Below, in pieces: positions 47,195 through 59,965 of a stretch of DNA of 64,000 nucleotides. A program made the translations under genes and the position numbers. The stretch spans positions 93,848,738 through 93,912,737 of the forward strand of contig NC_062214.1 in assembly GCF_902686445.1 (NCBI RefSeq), written 5' to 3'. The number at the start of each line of letters is the position of its first letter. Positions within the stretch are counted from its first letter, which is position 1. Below the pieces are notes generated by a model, which saw only the letters and a program-made list of their open reading frames with translations, had not been told where the DNA came from and did no database searches. The stretch comes from Sciurus carolinensis. Lineage: Eukaryota > Chordata > Mammalia > Rodentia > Sciuridae.

Positions 47195-47490
47195 GATTCC
47201 TTCATGGAAACGTACTCGCATGATGCGTGCATGCCAGAAAGTGTGTGCCAGAGAGTGGAAAGTCATGGTCTCGGCAGGGAAATGACTGTCGCACTCATGG
47301 AGACAGCGTCTTCGCATGGCTGACATTAATGACAACCCAATGCTGTGCACTCATGGAGGGTTTTCATTTCAGAAGAACATCAAAACCACTGACTCCTTTC
47401 AAGTCGTCTTCTTTTACTGCGAAACCAGAAACCATGCAGACAGCTTCTTTCGGTAATAACCTGTGTCCAGGCTGCAGGCCATATAAACTT
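47195..47490. promoter_or_regulatory. Candidate conserved intronic element
   Basis: Unique sequence with about ten CpGs in 300 bp (for example AACGTACTCGC, GATGCGTGC, TCTCGGC, TGTCGCAC, AGCGTCTTCGC, AAGTCGTC, CTGCGAAAC, TTTCGG) flanked by CpG-poor DNA. A 91-codon plus frame spans it, but the amino-acid sequence suggests no family. Regulatory role is inferred. Confidence 0.35.
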
Positions 47491-50400
47491 CTTGTCATAT
47501 AATTTTCTAATTTGTGTGTAGGTAGTTGTAGCAAACAACTTAGTTTATTTCAGATCGTTACATCAGAGAGCATATGTGAACCAGTGGTGAGGGGTAATGA
47601 AGTCAGAAGTTCCACCAAATCTACCCTAATTGAACAATATTGTTGAGAGAAAACTCAGAGTTTCCTCCCAAAGTCATTTACGTTATTAGGTTATGAGGCC
47701 GATTTTATTTTAACAAATGTACTAAGAGGTATACTTCATGTGAACATTGCCCCTTCAAAGCAGTCAAGTGGGGAGGCTGAACATCTGTGCTAGTAACTCT
47801 GTTCCTGCCAAAAGCTGATGTGTAATCCCTCTCTGGATTCACCTTCCCTCTGTTAGCAATGTTTGGATATTCTCCAGAGCAACCCTGGTTCTTCTGGAAA
47901 AGTGAACTTGATATCTGAGACAACCAAGAGTTAATGTGCTGAAAAAAAGGTAAAGAAAATGGCCCAGACTCTTTTCCTTAAGTACAAAGTAGTTTGTGGC
48001 AGTGACAGCATTAGTACTTTTGAAGATCAGTCCTCATTTTGGTGTGGAGGTTGTTACCAGTGATCTTGTTGGAAGAAGATGTTGGCCACTAGTTTTATTC
48101 TTCCAGAAATTTAATAGAGTAGATCACAACAGCCAAGGGCATTCGAAGGTTACCACTGATGCCACAGAGAGCTTCTTCACACACCACATGTGCCATATAT
48201 CCAGGTCACCCCCCTCTTGAGCAGACATGTTTTGGAGTGTGTCAGAGCTACTACTCCCCTGACAAAATTCTCCAGGAAGCAGTGAGTGTGCAAAACTGAA
48301 TGGAGGGAGAACAAAAGGGAAACTCCTGCCCAAGAAGACCCAGAATGGTGACTTCCACTGTCATGATCTGATGGTAATCACAGGATTCTGACTTCAGCCA
48401 CCAGTTCAGAAATCACTAAGATGCAGCAGAGGTTGGCCACGGGGCAGCTCAGTGCTTTCACTGTAGTCACAGGGAGCTCCCTGATTCCAACTCAGTAAAC
48501 CTGTTAGGTAGCTGCAGACATGAGGTCAAGACGAGCATGCACTGGGGAATCAGTGGACATTTTAGTTGTGACATTGACATTTTCCCCAGGAGAAGTCCTT
48601 TGGAACTATCTATCACTATTTTCTTTGATTTCACAGGTGGGTATGTTTGGGGATATAGAAATGGGCTTTCTTAAAGTTTTACGTTTTTAGGTTTATAAGA
48701 TGCTACTGAACAGTGTTCAGAACTGCCACATACATTCCTGTCTCTATGCCTTTCTCCTGGGGATTGCCTCAGTCTGCTGCAGATGGGGGGAAAATGGCCA
48801 CACTAGAGTGAGATGAATGGCAGTGTTCCTGGACAAGTCACACTTGGGTCTGCCACTCAGAATCTCAACTTCTCCCACTGGCCATTTATAGCTATTGCTA
48901 AAGTATTTGTGACGAATTCCCCCTGCTTAGCAATTACTTTCTCAATAGACAAACCACACATTCATTCAAATAGCAGTTGGTACTGAATCAGATTCTTGGA
49001 ATATTAAAAGACATCATTACTTTAGGAAATGTATTTGTGACTGTCCGAGCTGTTCATTTTCTCCTAGTTAATCCCCGTCTGCTCCCCACCTTTTGTTTGT
49101 AGTTGCATGTCAACAGTGATGGAGAGGCTGCTCAGCCAACTGTCTAGTTGGGACAGGAGTGAGTAGCTATGGTCTCCGGTGGGACTGACGCGATTCCATT
49201 CTCCTCTTCTCCCTCACACATGTCAGAGCAAAGGCCTGATCACTGCTTTCCAATTTCAGATTTCTCCACTTCAAGCTCATCCTTAAAGCCCCTTTACAGA
49301 AAGGCTCTGGAATGGTACAGCATAAAAATCATATTGACCTTTTAAAATCATTGCTATCACTATGCTTGAACCTCCCTGCCTTACTGAGGACCTCGTGTTT
49401 TCTGCATGAAGTTTGACATAGGTCTCCAAAGCAATTTATAAAATTACTCCCAAAGAAAATAGTCTTAGAAATTAACAATGTCCAAAAGTAAAGAAAGGAA
49501 AGGAATGGATTCACTTTTAAATGACTGTACTATCTCATTGACCGTAAAATGTACCTTCTTAGCTCCACTAACCTCAGTGGACCAGAAGAGGAAAAAGGCT
49601 TCATCTTTCTCTCATGGGTACAATATTTTACTCCCAAGGTGCATGTTTGAAATGTCCTGCTATTTTTCTGGTAGAGCTACTTACTTTTCTATTGATGGTG
49701 GTAAATTCCATGGCAAAGTTATCAGTTCATCTCTTCTAACTGACAGCTTAAAAAGTCCATTTTAAGAACAGAAAAGTGACTTCAATAGAAATATTGTTTA
49801 TTTTAGAGGCAGCAAATGGGTAAGGACCAGTCAAATTTATCCTCGTGACAAAATTTAAAGGAATTTTAAATTAATATTAATTCCTCATAGGTGCTAGCCA
49901 TCCTTCTGATTATTGGTCAGTGGGTTTGTGGCATGACTCATTTTTTTAAAAAAGCAAACAAAAAACAAATCTTGTCTCAGTCAGAATTTGAATTTGGAAG
50001 GGTATACACTTATTTAAGTGTGTTTTTTTCCTAGTCCTTAATTCTCTTTTTGAATTCCATTTCTTACACTTGCTTTCAGTAACCGACTGCCTCAGGTCCC
50101 TTGAATAACAGTGAAGGCAAAGTGAGGGTGAGAAGTTAGGTTGGTCTCCTGGAAGACAGAACTGCCCCTAGCACCACAGTGGCCATCTCACAGGGAAGTC
50201 TCCGTCTGAAGAGTACATGTCTGTGATATCGCCAGAGCCTGCCTGTGAAGTTTTTTCTGTGTCCCACTAGGCCCTGACTTGGCCTTGGTCTTGATCCTTA
50301 ATATCTAGTACCCAAGACAGCTGTAGATGGAAATGATGTAGCATAAGGTCCTTTGCAGACAGCAAAGATGTTTTGAAAAATGTATAACAATGGGAAATAG

Positions 50401-51409
50401 ATTTGTGTCACTGATGCTACCCACTATGGGCTTTGCCTCTGTTGGTTTGAAGCAGAAATGTACCATTAGTGGCTTTCAAAGAGAGAGAAAAAATAAAAAT
50501 GAAACCCTGTCCCAGCACATTCAATTGAAATTATTTACATTGAAGGGGACAGAAATCTTTCCTCTCCTATCAACACCATGTTAGCTGTGTCTTGCCCAAC
50601 ATCTTCTCTCATGGCAGGGTATGTTATTAAGAGGAATTCTCTATAATTGATAGTAGTAAATATTACTTTTTAAATAAGGCAAAAAGTGGGGGGATTTGTT
50701 GATTAGAAACTGAATATTCTAACCCCAGGGGGCACTCTGTAAGAACTTTAACTTTGGCTTTTAAAGGGAATATTTGGGTATAGTCCTTTTCCTAAGCCAA
50801 AATGCAATGAAAATGGACAAATTGGCTGCCAGGTAGGCCTCTCTTCCACTTTCTATCCACTTTTTGTGACTGAATGGCACTTGCTGAGCTTTGCCATAAA
50901 AAGATGCCCTAATTGTAGTGAGGTGATGGTTCAGTTTGCTCCTGGTCATAACATCACTGGACTGGATCTGGATGTTTATCTAGCACAACGCTACGCACCT
51001 AAGAACGGATGAGGGATGCTAAGCCCCAGAAAAAAGGTGGTCACAGAGCTCCTCCACATATGTCTGGTAACTTTGCTCATTATGCAGGCTCTTGTGGAAG
51101 CTTCCTCACCATGTCTTTCCCCCACCTGACCACAGTGTGTGAGGCCTCATTCCCACTTCCTCAACTTACCACCTCTCCAAGATGCCAACCCCACTGTGGG
51201 CTTTCCTTAGAAAGAAACATTGGTTTCTTTCAATCATGCTTTGTACCTGTTTAGGATTGCTTCCCACAGTAAATCTCTGCATTCGAAATAGAACTGCTAA
51301 ATAACATGCCTTTATTCAAAAGGAACATGATGACTTTTCCCTCTCCATTCTTCTGAGGGGTCCTTCAACCCTTTTCACTGCCCCACACACTCCTGTCCTT
51401 AAAAGATCA
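47491..51409. other. Intronic, no recognised feature
   Basis: Unique sequence. A CTCF-like ACCCCAGGGGGCAC lies at 50722-50735 (12 of 14 positions). No exon is supported. Confidence 0.35.
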
Positions 51410-51635
51410 GTAGTAGCAATGATAACAGCTAATATTTGTAGAGTACTTACTATGCGCTAGACACTGACTTTATAGGCACTTTATTTGTATACCCTGTAAT
51501 AATGAGGTGTTGATCATTTTTAAGACCAACAAGCAGGCACAGAGAGTTTAAGAAAGCTCCCAAGTTCACATAGCTAGGAAGAAACAGGGCAGGGTTTTGA
51601 GCCCAGGCTCTAGAGTTTGCCAATTGAATGTACTT
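51410..51635 (-). repeat. MIR
   Basis: Nearly full antisense MIR: AACAGCTAATATTTGTAGAG, TACTTACTATGCGCTAGACA, GGCACAGAGAGTTTAAGAAA, GGGTTTTGAGCCCAGGCTCT. Confidence 0.88.
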
Positions 51636-51829
51636 TACTTCAAGGTTGTACTCTACTCTCTTCCTTTTTCTCCTTTTAAAAGTTTTTGCTTGCATCTGAA
51701 ATTGATATGTAGTGAGGCTGGTGTAACAAGATGAGGTGTGTTAGTGGGTTCAGTGCACCCTCTTCATGTCTCTGGTACCCAGTCATTGCAGCTTCCTAGC
51801 ACGTGGTGATAAGACCTGCAGCTGGATGA

Positions 51830-51960
51830 GTCTGTGTGTGAGTGAGGTGTGTATCTGTGTGAGTGTGTGGTGCATATATGTTTTGTATGAGCATGGGATG
51901 TGTGTGTGTGTGTTTGTGTGTGTTCTTGCATGGGATGTAAGTATAGTAAATGTTTGTGGT
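51830..51960 (+). repeat. TG-rich low-complexity tract
   Basis: Interrupted GTGTGT runs over about 130 bp. The overlapping open frames on both strands (82 and 87 codons) are artefacts of this tract. Confidence 0.8.
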
Positions 51961-54900
51961 GTCCATCTGGTATATGGGTGGTATGCCTACATGGTATGTG
52001 AGCCTGTAGTGTGATAGATGGCAGCAACCATTGGCATTAAAAAGAACCTGCTATTCTGAGCTCTGGCTGTGACAGTAAGATGCGCCTGTAGCAGCTGTTA
52101 GCAATCAGAGTGTGTTTCCATCTGATGTGAAATGTGCTGCCATCACTTGTGAAATGGATTTCAAAACCTTGCCATCCTAAAGTACCAAAGTGTGTGAATG
52201 GTACACTTATACTGCAAATTAGAAGAATCCACTTATTCCAGTGAAAACTCGTTCACTCAGGCTATCCTAAATGACAAAGACCCACACAGTTCAACACAGG
52301 ATAGCTGGTAGGGATATATGTAGCACAGTCATACAATGTCATTGGAAATGTTTCTCTGCAGGCAAAAGAAGCATTTTGGACTGTAGGTATAGAAAGAGAA
52401 AATGGAGACTAGGAAGAACAGGGCAGTGTGCCTCATTTTGCTATCTCTACAGACAACTTTGTTCTTGCTTCACCTCTGTGCATGACTTACATAAAAATAA
52501 GTAGCTTCAAGATAAACACCAAGGATATACATTTCCTTTTACTGAGAAAAAAATGACATTTATTAGATGGTATAGTATGTGAATTGATGCTCAGATGTCA
52601 GATCTTCTTAAAATAAATCTGACAGTCTTTTAGCTTGGTGCAGAGCATTCCTTCTCCTCATGTCTCACAACTACTTAATGTCCCCAAGGCTCTGCTGCCT
52701 TCTTCTATATTTCCCTTTCCCACTAAGAAATGGTCACCAGCTTCTGCTTTTCCCCTCAGGAATGGATATAGAAACAAATGTTTGCTATCAGCAAATATTG
52801 TTATTCTTTCTCTGGTCAAACTTATGTGTTATAACTAAAAATGGAAATGTTCCTTTGATCAGCAAGTTTAAACAACATACAGTCAGAGAAGGAGTTGGAA
52901 AATACTCCTTGTGTCATTGGTCTGGTTATTCCTATGCCTAATTGAACTGGTTGTCTTAGAAATGCACTATAAAAGGGAAATTTTTTGAAAAATGCCATTG
53001 AACTGAAATCTAGAAATACATCTATAATGTATTTAAAGACTCAGAACTTGCCATATCTATTGTTGGGATGTTGCTGGTTATGTCCTTGAAGGTAGAGGTA
53101 GAGAAGGAAGTTGTCATCTAGGATTTGATCACTAGTCCATAAAGATCTTACAGTCTTAAAATGATTAATATGCCAACATCCATGGTTCTGCTCCTGGCAA
53201 GCCTAAATAATCTGTTTATGATTTTTAATAAACTCCAGATCCTTTTCTGATCTTTTATGCATAGATCCATTCCCCTGTTAATTCTAGGGAGACCTCTTAG
53301 AAATGGAAAACAGCCCAGAGGTGGAGTGGGAGGTGGAATGTGGGAAAATCCTCATAGTCATCCTCACCCACCAAGATGGTCTGTGGACTAACGAGGTTTA
53401 GGTTTCATGAATGTTCTCGTGACTGCGGATATCCTTTTTAGTCTTCTATTGCTCCACATAGAGGGACATAAATGCATTTTCAAGGCTTAAAGTTACAAGT
53501 TTTTTCCAGTCTTTCATCATGAATCCAAAGTTTATTTGGTTGAGGAATATTTCTTAAATGACACAATCTACTATTTGATGAGCAGAAACTGGTTTTCAAA
53601 AAACCACCCAAGCTACTATGGAAAGAAACAATGGGTTCCTTCGCCTGGTAAACTTTTATGACTTAACCTGGATTCTTGTGACTTTGACCCACTTCTACGT
53701 ATCTTCATCCAGCTGGTTTTTGTGAATGGCAATGGCTAGGAGATCACAGACTCATACAATTGGAATTAACAATCAATGGCTGACTTTTTAGGCAGAAGAC
53801 TTTGACATTTTAAGAATGAATACTCTTGAGGCAAATAGGATGGTTTGAATTATTTGCTCAGGGAATTATCTTACTATATGCCAACTATATGAGGGGTCAA
53901 ACTCCTCATATAAAGGCATAGGATAGATAGATTTAAACAAATATCCTAAAACCCATTTCCATGTCAACAGATTTTTTCCATGTTTGGACTTGGAATCGAA
54001 TCACAGGTGTGTTCAGTTTTGTATCATTATATGTATTCGTTATTTTTTTAAAAGCTTCTAAATTGAAATACCAAGATTGTAAAATGCATATAACTTGCCA
54101 TATGCATAGGCAGGTGTAAACTTAAGAGAGCTGTAAAATGGAGTGGTTATCTCTGGGGTTTAGGTGTGAGAATTTTGGTATAATTGTGTAAAGTAAGATT
54201 GTGTCATGAAATGCAGTAATTCTGATGCTTTTGGTTGAGGAGAAACTAGATAAGATCTCCAGATTTGGTTTGGCTTTAAAGATACCCTTTTCTGTTGTGA
54301 AAAACAGACTTTGAATGATGACAGCAAAGAGCTGACCCCGTTGCTCTCAACTGTGAGGCAAGGAAGACTTAACCTAAATGTGGCATAATTGTTCTTGCTA
54401 AGGAGAAAAAAGGAATTGGTATCTCAAGTGAGGTTGATTGCTAGAAAAGATTAGATGCAGTTCTGTGAGTCAGATGACATTTTACATCTAGTACTATCCA
54501 GAATTATATAAGGGACACCTATTGTTGGAAAAGAAGTTATTAGGAATTTCCCTTGAGCATCGTCTAACCAATTAGTAAAGTAAAATGGATTCTTTTTCCT
54601 GCTGATATGAAATGACACTTAACCTACACTGAGAGATTCAAGAGAAGAATTTTTGTTGTTGTTATTGTTAGATGTCCTGATGCCACAGTCCTCAAAACTC
54701 TTCAAGAACTATTATATTGAAAAAAAAAATAGTTGTTTCTAGAATCTTAGAAGGACCTTATGCCAACTGGGAGTAATTGGCTAAATGGTCAGTTACTTTT
54801 GTCTTGGCCCTTGGTTTCACATAACCACAATAATTCTTAATGACGAATATGTTCTGTTATTAAGAGAAAGGGGTTTGATTTGGAGAAATAAAAGAGAAAA

Positions 54901-55029
54901 ATAATTGTATTGGTCATCTTAGTAGCATCATCTTTTTTGGGGTGAGAATTTATTCAGTTTATCAACTCACCAGATATGTAGAATGAAGTATTTATTATCA
55001 GAAGTGTCTACTCTTGCTGGCGATTTTGA
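51961..55029. other. Intronic, little recognised
   Basis: Mostly unique. 54130-54185 (GAGTGGTTATCTCTGGGGTT) may be an old L1 3' end. No exon is supported. Confidence 0.35.
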
Positions 55030-55228
55030 GTTTTTGTTTCTGTTGCTTTTGTTTGTGATACTTGGAATTCTACCCAATCCCTCACATGTACTCTGGCAAG
55101 GTCTACCAGAGACCTTTTTATTTTTATTTTAAGACAGGATCTCAGTAAATTGCCCAGGCCAACCTCAAACTTTCAATCCCCCTGTCTCAACCTCCTGAGT
55201 CACTGGGATTATAGGTGTGCCAGACTGG
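55030..55228 (-). mobile_element. MEN (B1-dID) SINE
   Basis: The reverse B1 half is CAACCTCCTGAGTCACTGGG, ATTATAGGTGTGCCAG; the ID half is more diverged (reverse of GAGTACATGTGAGGGATTGG). T-rich linker and tail are present. Confidence 0.8.
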
Positions 55229-56319
55229 ATCAAATTATTTTACTCAAGTTTAGTTGGTAATAGATAGTTACCAAAAAAAAAAGATAGTCAGTTGCCTTAA
55301 ACTAGACATTTTGTGCATTACTATGGAGTAGGAAATTTTAGAGAGAACTGGATCTAAAAATCAAAGCCATTCACTCTTCCTCTATGTGAAAAATTCTTCT
55401 CTCTGATGTGACAGAATTTCCCTGTCTAGGAACAAATGTGCTCATTTGGATTTGGCTTTTAGCAAATATGCGTATGCATCATGGAATATGAGTCAGTTTC
55501 TCAGGAAATTTTAATCTAGTAGGTATGGAAACATATTTCAATGAATTTGTATTCACCTCCCACTGTCATTACCTGCATATTCACAGAAAGTCTCATGAGA
55601 AGATATGCCTGGCTTCCTTATTCTTTGGAGATTTTCTGCATACACAGCTCAGCTTTCTCCAAATTCATTTGGGACATTCTGGCCTAGTATTTTAACTCTC
55701 ATGTACCTAAGTCTTACATGTAAGAGTGAAGGAAAACTGTCCAACTTCCAGACCTTCAATTTTGCCTATACTTAGTTTGCAAATAACTGTTAAGTTACAG
55801 TGGAAGTCAGTCAAGTTAAGCTTTTGAGAAGTGGCTTAACAATGGATAAAGGGCAGGACTTTAGGGAGTAGGGACACAGTAAGGAGCAGGATTTTTTTAA
55901 AGTCTATAATTTAACAGGATCATTGAAATCATTATCAACTGAGACTTGGGATGTCAGAAGGTAACATGTATGTTTACTGTGTTTAGCAAGTGGAAATCAT
56001 GCCATTTGCTGATTCAAAAGCTCAGTTCAGTGACTTTGCATGTGACACTTATCATAGGAGGTGACTTTACATCTAAGTGCTCTTTTTTTTTTCAGATTGA
56101 GACTAATGCTGGACCCATCAGTCCTCAGAAAGGCCTTTTAGAAATGAACAATTTTTTAAAAATTTAAATACATCTAGCTCAAATGAAAATGACAGTCCTG
56201 TGTGGTTTTTATTCTTTGTGGCTGAGCTTGTTGTGGGTAGTGAGGGCCCAGCGTCCTGGTTCTTGCCAAGAATGATATACCAAGCCTCCTAAAGCTTCCT
56301 GTTTATATAGGTTTTTCAT
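55229..56319. other. Intronic, no recognised feature
   Basis: Unique AT-rich sequence. Confidence 0.4.
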
Positions 56320-56485
56320 CTTCAAAGAGATTTGAAAGCATTCATTTGCCACCACCTGCCTGGGAGGTAAGAATTATTCCCATTTTATAGGTGGAGGAAG
56401 TGGAGGTGCAAGTGACTTGCCTGGGGCCACCCAGGAGTCAGGTGTCAGAGGGAGACTTGGTAGGGCCCATCCTTAGCTGAATTGA
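56320..56485 (-). repeat. MIR
   Basis: Antisense MIR: TTATTCCCATTTTATAGGTG, AAGTGACTTGCCTGGGGCCA. Confidence 0.8.
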
Positions 56486-56644
56486 TCCCCAACCCTTTCT
56501 CTCTGGTATCATTTCTCCCTTGAGAGCTCCAGATTGCTGATGAGGCATCGAATAATCCGGAACAAAAAACACCAAGTCTGTCTTTTTTTGTGACTGTTTC
56601 TACAATTAAACCCTGGGAAATTGAGACCTAAAGTAGAAGCCATT

Positions 56645-56800
56645 GAAACCCCCTGAGGCTTAATTTTTACATCTGTAAAATGGGAATTAAAATACCCATT
56701 TGCTCCTTCAGGGATGTATGAGCATGCAAATCTAAACAGGTTAATGAGGTAAAAATCTTCTAAAACCATAGAACTCTGCAAATATCAGGTATTACTGTTG
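56645..56800 (+). repeat. MIR
   Basis: Sense MIR: CTGAGGCTTAATTTTTACAT, CTGTAAAATGGGAATTAAAA. Confidence 0.65.
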
Positions 56801-56999
56801 CCAGAAATGGCTAGGAGACTGCACACAGAAGGATAGGACTTTTCTTAGTTAGATGTCTAATTGTTTTGTGATGTGCAATAAGGATTAAATATTGTCATGA
56901 AAGAATCCAAATACCAAGGGAAGAAAAGATCATACTAGGGGGAAAATTAACATTATATGTACTATATATTTAGTAGACAAAATGGCAAAACAAGTTGAT

Positions 57000-57620
57000 T
57001 ATTAGTTTGCATCTTGTGCAGCAGGATTATTGAGCATGTGCGGGCTACGGAATGTAGCCACAGTGTACTCCAAGCCTCTGCCCAGGATGACAGTCTATTC
57101 CCCACCCACCATGGAGATGAAGCGAGAGCCCTCTGCAAACCCACATGGTGAGTTGGAGTCTTCCATGGCAGCAGTGACAAAGTGAAAGAAGACATTTTGC
57201 TCCCTACAAGTTCCTGCTCCAGCACACACAGCACCTTTGCACCACCTCTGGAGCGGTGGCTTAAAAAAAAGGGGAGCCCATCTGAATAGACAAGTCAGAG
57301 AAAAGCTGCCTCATGCCAGCGGTTGCAGCCACTCCCAGGGCAGCTCAGAGCCAGGTGCACTTCAGCACCCACCTTTGCCCTCTCAGCTGCGCTCCACTGG
57401 GCAGATCACAACCTGCACAACCATCTTTGGAGGCCCTCAAACTAGAGGAGCACGAAACTGTAGAAGCCAGGCATTCCCAAAGGCACTCCAGGGAGGAAGG
57501 TAAAGACTCCACAGCTGTCTGCCAGCCAGCCTTGACACGCAGGCCCGGCTGCCATTTGGGCAGCTGCAGAAGCCTTTAATACTGCAGCAGTTCTAAACGG
57601 GGATAAAATAAAGTGACTAA
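57000..57620. promoter_or_regulatory. GC-richer unique block of unknown role
   Basis: GC content and CpG count rise above the surroundings. Several overlapping short frames exist, one (57237-57503) ending at a GGTAAAG donor-like site, and an AATAAA lies near 57607. It could be a conserved regulatory element or part of an unannotated transcript. I cannot support either firmly. Confidence 0.25.
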
Positions 57621-57674
57621 TCCATAAAGGACTCAAGCCCATTTTACTGAAAATAAAATCAAATGCCTTAGGGT

Positions 57675-57830
57675 TTTTCTTTTTAATCTTTATTGGTTTT
57701 TCTGCTTACAAAAGTAATGCATGCTGGTTGTAAAAAATTCAAACATTAGAGAAATATATAACATAGCAAGTGGAAAGTCCTCCATATTCTCAGCCTTCCA
57801 GGAAAAAGCTACAGATTTGTGTAAAAGATA
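57675..57830 (-). repeat. Old L1 (L1M-type) 3' end
   Basis: TTTATTGGTTTTTCTGCTTA, CAAAAGTAATGCATGCTGGT, TGTAAAAAATTCAAACATTA is a familiar antisense tail of old mammalian L1. Confidence 0.5.
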
Positions 57831-58359
57831 ATTGATTTTTTTTCCCAAGCTGTAGTTCTTTAACCTTTTTGCAACACACAAAATTGATTGACATTCATAC
57901 ATGTGACAGGCATACTCCTGGGTATACCCAAGGTTTGGCCACTGGCCATTTCCTGGCAAGCAAGCAATAACCCCACCCCATTCAGTCCTTTTCAAGAATG
58001 TCTATGGTATGCAAATAAGCTAGGGTAAAAGATATTACTGGGGTAGGTTTGGGTCCATACAGTGTGGTTGTTTATTTTTATATGAACCTGTTAAAAAAAA
58101 GAAAAAAAACACCTTTTTTTTTTAACTATTATTAGTGACAAATTCCTTGTGACACTTCCCACAACTGATTTCAACATGCACTATGCTGTAGCAAACAGTT
58201 AAGTGCCAGTGTTGTGAAGGATTGCTGTGGTAGCTGGTACAGACTGCCTGTCACAGTATTTGGAGGATAAGCAGCTTTTCTCTATCCCCACTTCGGAAAG
58301 AGCTTAAAGTGTGGAGAAAAGAATTTCATTTTGCTATAAGGCAGGATTCCTTATCAACA

Positions 58360-58565
58360 ACAACAATAATAATAACTACTATTTATTGAATGCCAACTAT
58401 TTCTAAGAACTGTGTGATGCATACATATAGAGAATACATATATAAAATGAACATATATAAACATTCTTGAGATGCTATATCACTTGTACATTGTATCAAT
58501 GAATCTTCACATATGAATCTGAGGCTTAAAGAGTTTAAGTAATTTGCCCAGCTGTAAGAATTGTT
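58360..58565 (-). repeat. MIR
   Basis: Antisense MIR: TACTATTTATTGAATGCCAA, then TCTGAGGCTTAAAGAGTTTA, AGTAATTTGCCCAGCTGTAA. The middle is replaced by AT-rich sequence. Confidence 0.65.
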
Positions 58566-58600
58566 AACCATGTCATTGGTCACTTTAAGGTTAGATATTC

Positions 58601-58694
58601 TGGGTTGGGAATGTGGTTCACCATTGGAACATTTGCTTAGCACATGTGAGGCTCTGGGTTTGATCCCAAGACTACAAAAAAATAAAAATAAAAT
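58601..58694 (+). mobile_element. ID-like SINE
   Basis: GGGTTGGGAATGTGGTTCAC...TTTGCTTAGCACATGTGAGG...GGTTTGATCCCAAGACTAC with an A-rich tail. Confidence 0.88.
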
Positions 58695-58782
58695 ATTCTG
58701 CCTGGAACTTTGAAAAATCGAAAGACCAAAAATATTAATGGTTACTTTCAGTTATAAACAAGCAGATAAAACCCAGAAAAGG

Positions 58783-59017
58783 GCTGGGCACAGTGGCTCA
58801 CACCTATAATCTCATCAACTTCGGAGGCTGAGGCAGGAGGATTGCAAGTTTAATGCCACCTCGGTAATTTCGTGAGATTCTAAGCAACTTAGGGAGACCC
58901 TGTCTCAAAATTAAAAATAAATAAATTTAAAAAAAGAGCTGAGAATGTGGCTCAGTGGTAAGTGCATCTGGGTTCAATCAGTAGCACAAAAGCAAACCAA
59001 AAAAAAAAAAAAAAAAA
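58783..59017 (+). mobile_element. MEN (B1-dID) SINE
   Basis: Full dimer with B1 half GCTGGGCACAGTGGCTCACA, ID half GAGAATGTGGCTCAGTGG and a long A tail. Its tail directly abuts the L1 that follows. Confidence 0.92.
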
Positions 59018-59757
59018 TCAAAACTACCCTAAGATTCCATCTCACCCCAATTAGAATCAATTGTGATTATCAAGAATACAAGCAACAACAGGTGTTGGCG
59101 AGGATGTGGGGGGGGGAGGTACACTCATACATTGCTGGTGGGACTGCAAATTAGTGCAACCACTCTGGAAAGCAGTGTGGTGATTCCTTAGAAAACTTGG
59201 AATGGAACGACCCAGCTATCCCACTCCTTGGCCTATACCCAAAGGACTTAAAATCAGCATACTACAGAGATACAGCCACATCAATGTTCATAGCTGCTCA
59301 ATTCACAATAGCCAGATTGTGGAACCAACCTAGATGCCCCTTAATTGATGAATGGATAAAGAAACTGTGATACACACACACACACACACAATGGAATATT
59401 ACTCAGCCATAAAGAATAATAAAATTATGGCATTTGCAGGTAAATGAATGAAATTGGAGAATATCATGCTAAGTGAGATAAGCCAATTTCAAAAACCGAA
59501 GGATGAATGATCTTGCCGATAAGCAGATGATGACACATAATGGGGGGTGGGAGGGGGGCAAGAATGGGGAAGGAGGGACTGTATAGAGGGAAAAGAGGGG
59601 TGGGAGGAGTGGGAGGAAGGGAAAAAATAACAGAATGAATCAAACACCATTACCCTAGGTAAATGTATGATTACACAAATGGCATGCCTCTACTTCATGT
59701 ACAAACAGAGAAATAAGATGTATCCCATTTGTTTACAATAAAAATAAAAAATAAAAA
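59018..59757 (+). mobile_element. L1 3' fragment (ORF2 C-terminus and 3' UTR)
   Basis: This is the distal end of rodent L1 ORF2 and its 3' UTR. Recognisable blocks are ACTCATACATTGCTGGTGGG, CCAGCTATCCCACTCCTTGG, ACTCAGCCATAAAGAATAAT, a G-rich 3' UTR, and a tail ending in AATAAAAATAAAAAATAAAAA. The frame is broken by stops and a (CA)10 expansion at 59371-59390. It is 5'-truncated and dead, but the end is well conserved, so it is comparatively young. Confidence 0.92.
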
Positions 59758-59814
59758 CCTTTGCATCAGTTCCTGAGCAGTGTGTAAATTTAACCAAAAT
59801 GACTTAGATGGTGC

Positions 59815-59965
59815 CTTTTGATCTTTAGTTTTCTAAATGATACAGATAATAGCAATGATGATGACAGTAACAATTATAATACCTACTTCACAGGGCTATT
59901 AGAGAACTGAGATAATGCCTGACACATTATAGTACAAATATATGTTAGATATCATTGGTGATCCT
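59815..59965 (+). repeat. MIR, 3' half
   Basis: ATACCTACTTCACAGGGCTA, TTAGAGAACTGAGATAATGC, CTGACACATTATAG. Confidence 0.6.

Noticed and set aside
51764..52027. His/Thr-rich 87-codon minus frame
   Set aside because: Product of the TG-rich low-complexity tract read in reverse.
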